A DNA stretch of 8,307 bases from Hyphomicrobiales bacterium (GTDB lineage: Bacteria > Pseudomonadota > Alphaproteobacteria > Rhizobiales > S144-23). Shown here in pieces: positions 1 through 4,998 of this stretch; positions within the stretch are counted from its first letter, which is position 1, and each line of letters opens with the position of its first letter. The position numbers and the translations under genes were made by a program. The stretch is taken from positions 1-8,307 of the forward strand of contig WGBL01000021.1 of NCBI GenBank assembly GCA_015494375.1. The letters run 5' to 3'. Below the pieces are notes generated by a model. That model was not told where the DNA came from. It worked only from the letters and a program-made list of their open reading frames with translations, and searched no databases.

Positions 1-90
1 GACGATGTCGGGCCGGGCCTTGGCGAGCCAGGTCTTGAGCCCCTCGGTGCGGGCCTTGATGCCGTTGATGTTCCAGGTGGCAATAAGCAT
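1..90 (-). CDS. xthA: Exodeoxyribonuclease III, N-terminal fragment (runs off left edge)
   Basis: Reading leftward from the ATG at 90-88, the 30 visible codons begin MLIATWNINGIKAR and continue to ARPDIV at the window edge. This is the usual start of the ExoIII/AP-endonuclease family, whose opening strand carries a conserved asparagine (N7 here) in the WNINGI motif. The family excises abasic sites and degrades duplex DNA 3' to 5' in base-excision repair, in the cytoplasm. The catalytic Glu, Asp and His residues lie outside the window. On the minus strand an AGGAA stretch (plus positions 101-105) sits 10 bases before the ATG and is a plausible ribosome binding site. The gene diverges from the small membrane-protein gene at 360. 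Family assignment is firm. Whether it is the main xthA or a paralogue cannot be told from 30 residues. Confidence 0.9.
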   Translation of the reverse strand, partial: MLIATWNINGIKARTEGLKTWLAKARPDIV

Positions 91-202
91 TGCTGTGGTG
101 TTCCTGCTCTCAGCCTCTCCGACCAGCCCGGCGAGCCCTGCAAGGCAGCCACCCGTCCAGGGGCGCGCAAGACCGCAAATCCCTTTGAGCCGCCTCCAGT
201 TC

Positions 203-257
203 TCTCAAATTGTCTCAAATTTTTTTACGAAATTTAGCGAATTTGGGCGGTACAATT
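203..257. promoter_or_regulatory. AT-rich divergent intergenic tract with roughly phased A/T runs
   Basis: This is the only strongly AT-rich stretch between xthA (minus) and the membrane-protein gene (plus). It begins with an 8-base direct repeat, TCTCAAAT at 203-210 and 213-220. Short A/T runs follow, centred near 209, 219, 232, 242 and 255, which is roughly one per helical turn and suggests intrinsic curvature. TACAAT at 251-256 matches five of six bases of a -10 box on the plus strand, but I see no convincing -35 at the right distance. A promoter region for one or both divergent genes is inferred. No specific regulator can be named. Confidence 0.35.
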
Positions 258-359
258 GTGTGTTGTGCAAGTCGCGGCGTGGGCTACCGGCAGGCGACCG
301 TAGCCAAACCGCCCGGTGCCCCCACCCAAACGCGCGAAAACGCCAAAGGAGTGCATCAC

Positions 360-725
360 GTGGACTATACGCTCTATGAGGGCCGGCGCTATCATCGCAA
401 CCTCTTTGTCAGGGTTGCGAGTGTCATCAATTTGTCGCTCGTGGCGGCGACGATCTTCGCGTGGCCCTATGTTGCGCTCATACTTGCAGACCCGATCGGT
501 GCGGCCTCGCATGCCGCGCTCAGCCGTGTCGCCAGCCCGGCACTGTTTGACTTTCCATTTGTCGTGATCTGGGGCTTGCCCCTTGGCATGACGGTGCTTT
601 CTTGGGTGCTCTCGCACCTCGGCGCACGCGAGCTTGCGCGCCTTGCCGCACTCTATCCGACGGCGCTCTTTGCCACCTCCTGGTTCTGGTTTCATTATTT
701 GCGCTACTCGCTGCTGAGTGCGTGA
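360..725 (+). CDS. Small integral membrane protein, three predicted helices, unknown function
   Basis: The 121-residue protein begins VDYTLYEGRRYHRNLF. The GTG at 360 is chosen because a strong ribosome binding site, AAAGGAG at 345-351, lies eight bases before it. The frame stays open upstream to 210, but that part has no second binding site and reads as non-coding. After a charged N-terminus there are three hydrophobic stretches, at about residues 18-43, 63-85 and 95-116. The last is rich in aromatics (WFWFHYLRY) and close to the C-terminus. The segments and short loops point to an inner-membrane protein with no sizeable soluble domain. I recognise no family motif and no conserved catalytic pattern. 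It diverges from xthA and converges on erpA, so it is probably transcribed alone. Coding status is supported by the binding site and the ordered hydrophobicity; function is unknown. Confidence 0.7.
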   Translation: MDYTLYEGRRYHRNLFVRVASVINLSLVAATIFAWPYVALILADPIGAASHAALSRVASPALFDFPFVVIWGLPLGMTVLSWVLSHLGARELARLAALYPTALFATSWFWFHYLRYSLLSA

Positions 726-762
726 GAGGATGGAGCTGGCGGGCCGATATCGTCAACACACG

Positions 763-795
763 CGCCGCCTGTTTGCGGCCTCGCTGCGGGCGGCG
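763..795. other. GC-rich inverted repeat in the convergent gap
   Basis: CGCCGCC at 763-769 pairs with GGCGGCG at 789-795 around a 19-base loop, between the stop codons of the convergent membrane-protein and erpA genes. Neither strand has a U-run after the stem, and the sequence is so GC-rich that a 7-bp match could be chance. It could act as a bidirectional transcription barrier, but that is weak inference. Confidence 0.2.
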
Positions 796-810
796 GAGGG
801 GGGGCCACTT

Positions 811-841
811 GCCACCCTTTATCTCGCCGGCCACCCTTATC
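811..841. repeat. Short tandem repeat downstream of erpA
   Basis: GCCACCCTTTATC at 811-823 recurs as GCCACCCTTATC at 830-841, differing by one T, with a six-base spacer. The second copy ends two bases before the erpA stop codon (minus strand, 843-845). It is probably a local duplication in non-coding sequence; no function is apparent. Confidence 0.5.
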
Positions 842-842
842 C

Positions 843-1184
843 CTACAGCGAGAAGCTGGTGCCGCAACCGCAGCCTGAAGTGGCATTGGGGTTGTCGATC
901 TTGAACGCCGCGCCGATGAGATTGTCGACGAAATCGATTGTCGAGCCCGCCATGTATTGCAGCGAGATGGGGTCGATGAGCACCGTAGCGCCATCGCGCT
1001 CGATGACGAGGTCGTCGGGCTCACGCGTCTGGACAAGATCGAAACGATACTGAAACCCAGAGCAGCCCCCGCCCTCGACGCTCACCCGGAGCATGGTTCC
1101 GGGCGGCTCGTCGGCCACGATTTCACAAATCCGCCGCGCCGCACTGGCGCTCAATGTCACCGGTTTCTGCTCCAACACATCCAT
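843..1184 (-). CDS. erpA: Iron-sulfur cluster insertion protein (A-type carrier)
   Basis: The 113-residue protein has the normal length of the HesB/IscA/ErpA family and its hallmark cysteines: C41 in GGGCSGFQY, and C105 and C107 in the C-terminal SGCGCGTSF. These three residues ligate the transferred cluster in the family. A-type carriers accept Fe-S clusters from the scaffold and deliver them to apo-proteins in the cytoplasm, for ErpA notably isoprenoid-synthesis enzymes. The start ATG at 1184-1182 is preceded by GAAAGG with about ten bases of spacing. The segment VTLSASAARRICEIVADEP is the typical first helix; C20 in it is an extra cysteine, not one of the ligands. The gene is divergent from dgt, a pairing I recall from Hyphomicrobiales. 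ErpA is preferred over IscA or SufA because of this context and the sequence flavour, but the subtypes are hard to separate by eye. Confidence 0.92.
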   Translation of the reverse strand: MDVLEQKPVTLSASAARRICEIVADEPPGTMLRVSVEGGGCSGFQYRFDLVQTREPDDLVIERDGATVLIDPISLQYMAGSTIDFVDNLIGAAFKIDNPNATSGCGCGTSFSL

Positions 1185-1231
1185 GGTCGGTCAACCTTTC
1201 GGTTTCGTCGGTGGGCGGGCCGCAATGCGGC

Positions 1232-1260
1232 TTGGCATGAAGTTCGATTATTTCCACTAT
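1232..1260 (+). promoter_or_regulatory. Weak candidate sigma-70 promoter for dgt
   Basis: TTGGCA at 1232-1237 (five of six bases of the -35 consensus) is followed after 17 bases by CACTAT at 1255-1260 (three of six bases of the -10). It lies in the relatively AT-rich part of the erpA-dgt intergenic region and would give a leader of about 190 bases before dgt. It was found by eye only, and matches of this quality arise by chance. Confidence 0.2.
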
Positions 1261-1407
1261 TCAATTGCGATTATGAAGAAGGTTGCGAGTGCGGACGCCC
1301 CATCTTCCAGTCATGCCACGATGCGGTGCGCCAGCCAAATCCAAGATAGGTGCTCGAAGGCCATTGTCAAATGGAAGCGGCGTGTTAGGAGGGCTGGGCA
1401 GTCGCGA

Positions 1408-1435
1408 ATCATCGCTCATCATGTTGAGCGATGAT
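1408..1435 (+). promoter_or_regulatory. Perfect 11-bp inverted repeat in the dgt leader
   Basis: ATCATCGCTCA at 1408-1418 is the exact reverse complement of TGAGCGATGAT at 1425-1435, with a six-base loop TCATGT. It ends five bases before the GGAGGAG ribosome binding site of dgt, so as RNA it could form a stem next to that site. As DNA it is a symmetric operator-like palindrome centred at 1421.5. There is no U-run after it, so it is not a typical intrinsic terminator. The loop contains an in-frame ATG (1421) that might be mistaken for the dgt start. The structure is directly visible; the role (operator, mRNA hairpin or neither) is inferred. Confidence 0.55.
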
Positions 1436-1440
1436 CATTT

Positions 1441-1447
1441 GGAGGAG
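1441..1447 (+). promoter_or_regulatory. Ribosome binding site that decides the dgt start
   Basis: GGAGGAG is a near-perfect Shine-Dalgarno sequence and lies nine bases before the in-frame GTG at 1457. An out-of-frame ATG at 1449 is too close (one base) to use it well. The in-frame ATG at 1421 lies upstream, inside the hairpin, and has no binding site of its own; the AGGAGGG at 1387-1393 is too far from it. Confidence 0.6.
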
Positions 1448-1456
1448 CATGCGGAG

Positions 1457-2776
1457 GTGCGCGAGCGTCCATTGCGCGCAGCCGCGACCCGGCGCCGGAG
1501 AGCCACGTTGGGCAAGAGCGCGACAGAAAAAGAAAAAGCGGGTACGCCCGGAGCCTCCTCGGCTTCGGAAGGTCACGCGCCCCACGCAAGGCCGGCCGAA
1601 CCGGCGCCCCTTGCAAGGCAGCCTCGACCCGCGCCCTATGCCGCCAGCCGGGTGCCGAGCCGTGGCCGCGTGCATGCCGAGCCCGACTGCCCGACTCGCA
1701 CCCCCTTTCAGCGCGACCGCGATCGCATCGTCCATTCGAGCGCCTTCCGTCGCCTCACATACAAGACGCAAGTCTTCCTCTACCACGAGGGCGACCACTA
1801 CCGCACACGCCTCACCCATTCCCTCGAGGTGGCCCAGATTGCGCGCTCGCTGGCCCGCCTCCTGGCGCTCGACGAGGACCTGGCCGAGGCCATTGCGCTC
1901 GCCCACGACCTCGGCCATCCCCCCTTCGGTCACGCCGGCGAGCGGGCGCTCGATAAGGCCATGGCCGAGTTCGGCGGCTTTGACCACAACGCCCAGAGTC
2001 TCAGGGTGGTGATGCTGCTCGAGCGCCGCTATGCGGCCTTTGACGGCCTCAACCTCACGTTCGAAACGCTCGAGGGCCTGCTCAAGCACAACGGGCCGGG
2101 TGCATGGTCCTCCTCGCTTGCTGAGCTTGTCTCGGGGCTTGACTTCAGTCCCACGCTTCATGGCGGCGCCGAAGCGCAAGTGGCCGCACTCGCCGACGAC
2201 ATCGCCTATAACAACCACGACCTCGACGATGCTTTGCGCGCCCGACTGATTGAGCTCGAGATGCTCGAGGGCCTGGCGCTGACGGCGCCACTTCTCGAGG
2301 AGGTGCGTGGACTGCGCGACGACCTCGACGGCGCCCGCGCCATCTATGAGCTCAATCGTCGGCTGATCACGACGATGATCATGGATGCGGCCCGCGAGAG
2401 CGAGCGGCGGGCATGCTCTTGGCGCCTCGAGAGCCCCGAGGCGGTGCGCACCGCGCCGGGGCCGCTTGTCGCCTTCTCCGAGCCGCTCGTGGCGGGGCTC
2501 GATGAGCTGCGACGGTTTCTTTATCAAAGGGTCTATCGGCACGAGCGAGTCATGCGGGTCATGAGCGCCGCCGAGAAGGCAACGCAACGCCTCTTTGAGC
2601 GCTATTGGCAGGAGCCAGAGGCGCTTCCTGGCGAATGGCGCCGCCTCGCTGCGGCGTCGGGTGATGATCGCGCCCGTGCCCGCACCATCGCCGATTTCAT
2701 CGCCGGGATGACCGACCGCTATGCCATTCAGGAATATGAGCGGCTGTTTGACGCCAGGCCCGAGTTGCTCGTTTAG
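1457..2776 (+). CDS. dgt: dGTP triphosphohydrolase-like protein (HD domain)
   Basis: The 439-residue protein is an HD-superfamily dNTP triphosphohydrolase, which hydrolyses dGTP (or dNTPs generally) to the nucleoside and triphosphate in the cytoplasm and affects the dNTP pool. The metal-binding residues are all present: H121 in RTRLTHSLE, H150-D151 in LAHDLGH, and D247 in LADDIAYNNHD. The family blocks FQRDRDRIVHSSAFRRL (about 84-100), GFDHNAQSLR and GLLKHNGPG are clear. The match to relatives starts near residue 59 (APYAASRVPSRGR), so the N-terminus carries about 55 extra residues rich in Arg, Ala and Pro. No ATG occurs in frame between 1421 and the conserved region; GTG 1457 is chosen for its GGAGGAG site. 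TTG 1508, behind GGAGAG, would give a 422-residue protein closer to the usual length. It is read toward argS, 156 bases downstream. The dGTP-specific name is by family convention; substrate range is not visible. Confidence 0.9.
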   Translation: MRERPLRAAATRRRRATLGKSATEKEKAGTPGASSASEGHAPHARPAEPAPLARQPRPAPYAASRVPSRGRVHAEPDCPTRTPFQRDRDRIVHSSAFRRLTYKTQVFLYHEGDHYRTRLTHSLEVAQIARSLARLLALDEDLAEAIALAHDLGHPPFGHAGERALDKAMAEFGGFDHNAQSLRVVMLLERRYAAFDGLNLTFETLEGLLKHNGPGAWSSSLAELVSGLDFSPTLHGGAEAQVAALADDIAYNNHDLDDALRARLIELEMLEGLALTAPLLEEVRGLRDDLDGARAIYELNRRLITTMIMDAARESERRACSWRLESPEAVRTAPGPLVAFSEPLVAGLDELRRFLYQRVYRHERVMRVMSAAEKATQRLFERYWQEPEALPGEWRRLAAASGDDRARARTIADFIAGMTDRYAIQEYERLFDARPELLV

Positions 2777-2849
2777 GCGGCGCGATGGCACGGGGGATGC
2801 GGTTGCCATCGTTGTTTGATGCCAGGCCCGAGTTGCTGCTTTAGTCGGC
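2745..2849 (+). repeat. 37-bp direct repeat duplicating the dgt 3' end
   Basis: Positions 2745-2781 (last ten dgt codons, stop and five bases beyond) recur at 2813-2849 with four differences in 37 bases, a period of 68. The second copy again spells FDARPELL followed by a stop codon, but in a different frame relative to dgt and behind the real stop at 2774, so it is not translated as part of Dgt. The 31 bases between the copies are almost entirely a hairpin (2783-2811). The arrangement suggests a past local duplication, or an ancestral longer tail; which copy is original cannot be seen. Confidence 0.85.
2783..2811 (+). terminator. Candidate hairpin terminator after dgt
   Basis: CGATGGCA at 2783-2790 pairs perfectly with TGCCATCG at 2804-2811 around a 13-base loop and is followed by TTGTTT at 2812-2817. 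The stem is 8 bp and only moderately GC-rich, and the T-run is interrupted, so as an intrinsic terminator it is weak. Its place seven bases after the dgt stop fits termination or mRNA 3'-end protection. It could equally be a small palindrome inserted between the two repeat copies. Confidence 0.4.
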
Positions 2850-2889
2850 TTCGTGCCCTCTAGACGCGAATCGACCTATCCCGACCTCA

Positions 2890-2907
2890 GGTTAGCAAAC
2901 GTTAACC
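2890..2907. promoter_or_regulatory. Operator-like imperfect palindrome upstream of argS
   Basis: GGTTAGCAAACGTTAACC pairs at six of nine symmetric positions, with perfect GGTTA/TAACC arms. It ends 25 bases before the argS ATG. The right arm contains TTAAC, the half-site of the alphaproteobacterial cell-cycle regulator CtrA (consensus TTAA-N7-TTAA). The left half is TTAG with a six-base gap, so it does not fit the full consensus. A GAATC (CcrM-type GANTC) lies nearby at 2868-2872. It may be a binding site, but the regulator is speculative. Confidence 0.25.
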
Positions 2908-2932
2908 AATTCTATTGTTTTTTGGGGCGCAG

Positions 2933-4714
2933 ATGGACGTCTTTGCCGACATCGAGAAGCAGATCCTGAGCACCGTGCGGGTGCTGGCCAGGCGCGGGGT
3001 GTTTGCGCTGCCGGCGGGCTCGCTGCCGCCCCGGGGGCTTGCGGTCGAGCCGCCGCGCGATCCGGCCCATGGCGACATCGCCACCAATGCAGCGCTCGTG
3101 CTGGCACGCCCGCTTGGCCGGAAGCCGCGCGAGATCGCCGAGGTGCTCGCCCCCGCGCTTGCCGAAAGCGATGGCATCGCCCGGGCGGAGGTTGCGGGAC
3201 CGGGCTTTATCAACCTCACACTCGAGCCGGCAGTCTGGCAGAGCGTGGTCGGTGCCATCTTGCGCGCGGGCGGGCGTTATGGCCGGGCCAACCTGGGGCG
3301 CGGTGAAAAGGTCAATGTCGAGTATGTCTCGGCCAACCCTACGGGCCCGCTCCATGTCGGCCATGGGCGGGGTGCCGTCTTTGGCGATGCGCTCGCCAAC
3401 CTGCTTGCCTTCGTCGGCTATGATGTCACGCGGGAATACTATTGGAACGATGCCGGGGCGCAAATCGACAAGCTCCTGGAATCGATCTTCTTGCGCTATC
3501 GCGAGGCGCTGGGCGAGCGGATCGGCCCCTTTCCCGACGATCTTTACCCGGGCGACTATCTCAAGCCGCTCGGTGCCTACCTTGCGAAGAAATACGGCAA
3601 GCGGCTTCTCCGACAAAGCGAGGAAAAGCGCCTGGCGACGATCCGCGATTATGCGCTACCGGTGCTCAAACGAGCGATCATGCGCACGCTCTCGCGCCTT
3701 GGCATCAAGCACGATGTCAAGTTCAACGAACGACGGCTCATCACCACACGCGACAAGAAGGGGCGCGACAAGGTTGGCCAGACGATCGCGGACCTTGAGC
3801 GGCGCGGCCTCATCTATCGCGGTCGGCTGGCGCCGCCCAAGGGCAAGCGGCCCGACGATTGGGAGGATCGCGAGCAGCTCCTTTTCCGCAGCACGCAATT
3901 TGGCGACGACGTCGACCGCCCCCTCGTCAAGTCTGACGGCAGCTATACCTACTTTGCAACCGACATCGCCTATCACCGCTCGAAGCTGCGGCGCGGCTTT
4001 CGGCAACTGATCGACGTCTGGGGCGCCGATCACGGCGGCTATGTCAAGCGCATGAAGGCGGCGGTGGCGGCGCTCAGCAATGGCGCGGCCGAGCTCGATG
4101 TCAAGATTTGCCAACTCGTCAATCTGACGCGCGGCGGTGTGCCGGAGAAGATGTCAAAGCGTGCCGGCACTTTCGTTACCCTCGATGAGGTGATTGACGA
4201 GGTGGGGCGCGATGCCATCCGGTTCATCATGCTGACGCGCAAAAACGATGCCCCGCTCGACTTCGATTTTGTGAAAGTTGTGGAGAAGTCGCGCGACAAC
4301 CCGGTGTTCTACGTGCAATACGCCCATGCTCGGGTGCACTCGGTCTTGCGCAACGCTAAAGAGCTTTTCGATGAGCGCGAATTGAGCATGGGCGCCCTCG
4401 CCAAGGCCGATCTTGCATTGCTCGAAGATGAGGGCGAGATCGCGCTTATCAAGCATCTTGCGGCTTTTCCAAGGATGATTGCCAGCGCCGCCCGTGCCCA
4501 CGAGCCACACCGCATCGCCTTCTATCTCAGCGAGCTTGCTAGTGCGTTCCATGGCCAATGGAATCGCGGCGTATCCTCGCCACATTTGCGGTTTATCCGG
4601 GAGGACAATTACCGTTTGACTGTTGCAAGAATCGCACTCTTGCGGGCCCTTTCAACGGTTCTGGCGACGGGATTGTCGCTGTTGGGCGTCGCGGCGCCCC
4701 GCGAGATGCGCTAG
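2933..4714 (+). CDS. argS: Arginyl-tRNA synthetase
   Basis: The 593-residue protein is a full-length class I arginyl-tRNA synthetase, which charges tRNA-Arg in the cytoplasm. In order it shows the ArgS N-terminal additional domain (about 1-90), the catalytic core with the HIGH-type motif HVGH at 141-144 in NPTGPLHVGHGRGA, the segment QLLFRSTQFGDDVDRPLVKS, the KMSK motif at 406-409 in PEKMSKRAGTF, and the helical DALR anticodon-binding domain opening at about 455 (DNPVFYVQYAHAR). Nothing needed for catalysis looks missing. The ATG at 2933 gives MDVFADIEKQI, the usual type of ArgS start. The ribosome binding site is poor: only GGGG at 2924-2927, five bases upstream and after a T-run. A TTG at 2915 would add six residues but has no binding site either. 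It is followed after 284 bases by the SPOR gene on the same strand. Confidence 0.97.
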   Translation: MDVFADIEKQILSTVRVLARRGVFALPAGSLPPRGLAVEPPRDPAHGDIATNAALVLARPLGRKPREIAEVLAPALAESDGIARAEVAGPGFINLTLEPAVWQSVVGAILRAGGRYGRANLGRGEKVNVEYVSANPTGPLHVGHGRGAVFGDALANLLAFVGYDVTREYYWNDAGAQIDKLLESIFLRYREALGERIGPFPDDLYPGDYLKPLGAYLAKKYGKRLLRQSEEKRLATIRDYALPVLKRAIMRTLSRLGIKHDVKFNERRLITTRDKKGRDKVGQTIADLERRGLIYRGRLAPPKGKRPDDWEDREQLLFRSTQFGDDVDRPLVKSDGSYTYFATDIAYHRSKLRRGFRQLIDVWGADHGGYVKRMKAAVAALSNGAAELDVKICQLVNLTRGGVPEKMSKRAGTFVTLDEVIDEVGRDAIRFIMLTRKNDAPLDFDFVKVVEKSRDNPVFYVQYAHARVHSVLRNAKELFDERELSMGALAKADLALLEDEGEIALIKHLAAFPRMIASAARAHEPHRIAFYLSELASAFHGQWNRGVSSPHLRFIREDNYRLTVARIALLRALSTVLATGLSLLGVAAPREMR

Positions 4715-4724
4715 AGTGTTTTTC

Positions 4725-4757
4725 GATTCGATTCATAACGTCTCATCTCATAACGTC
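4725..4757 (+). promoter_or_regulatory. Clustered direct repeats upstream of the SPOR gene
   Basis: Eleven bases after the argS stop there are two abutting GATTC sites (4725-4734), each a GANTC site of the kind methylated by CcrM in alphaproteobacteria. A perfect 10-bp direct repeat follows, TCATAACGTC at 4733-4742 and 4748-4757, separated by TCATC. The 15-base period and closeness to the previous gene's end suggest a tandem regulator site or a recent duplication. No promoter boxes were recognised with it. It lies 241 bases before the SPOR start codon. Confidence 0.4.
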
Positions 4758-4826
4758 CTGTCGGGTGGGAGGGGGCGAGTGCTCAAGGGTCGCGCTGCAT
4801 AGGCGAGCGCGCCGCAAAAGCGTGCT

Positions 4827-4970
4827 GTAGCCAGACACCACACCAATGCGCGGGGGCTTTGCCTTTTGCGCGGGAGCTTTGGCATCACATGCGGATCATG
4901 CGGATGACAGCCGAACACCATATCCAGTGCGGGGCGCTGCAGGGCGGATGGCAGCCAGACAACGCACCAA
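4827..4970 (+). repeat. Nested short repeats in the SPOR gene leader
   Basis: Three repeats lie in this untranslated stretch. A 20-base unit at 4827-4846 (GTAGCCAGACACCACACCAA) recurs at 4951-4970 with three differences. TGCGCGGGGGCTTTGCC at 4847-4863 recurs at 4867-4883 with two differences and a 20-base period. ATGCGGAT is repeated in tandem at 4889-4896 and 4898-4905. The frame of the SPOR gene is open through here from an ATG at 4846, but the predicted peptide looks random and has no binding site. The region therefore looks like a duplicated leader rather than coding sequence. Confidence 0.55.
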
Positions 4971-4983
4971 ACAAAGCCGGGTT

Positions 4984-4990
4984 AAAGGGG
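4984..4990 (+). promoter_or_regulatory. Ribosome binding site that decides the SPOR gene start
   Basis: AAAGGGG lies eight bases before ATG 4999. The in-frame ATG at 4846 has no comparable site, so the protein is taken to begin MSKSDDHAPRP and not 51 residues earlier. Confidence 0.7.
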
Positions 4991-4998
4991 TAACGCAC

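Noticed and set aside
718..1053. Plus-strand open frame starting at the end of the small membrane-protein gene
   Set aside because: It runs antisense through most of erpA, which has intact family motifs; no ribosome binding site and no familiar sequence.
1409..2809. Long open frame (466 codons) on the minus strand covering dgt
   Set aside because: It is the antisense shadow of a clear HD-domain gene; high GC keeps stop codons rare in this frame, and the product shows no recognisable domain.
4684..4721. Possible intrinsic terminator at the argS end (GGGCG/CGCCC stem, later T-run)
   Set aside because: The stem is 5 bp, lies inside the coding sequence, and is separated from the T-run by about 16 bases.
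4846..4998. N-terminal extension of the SPOR protein from ATG 4846
   Set aside because: No ribosome binding site there, an internal repeat-derived peptide, and a strong AAAGGGG site eight bases before ATG 4999.
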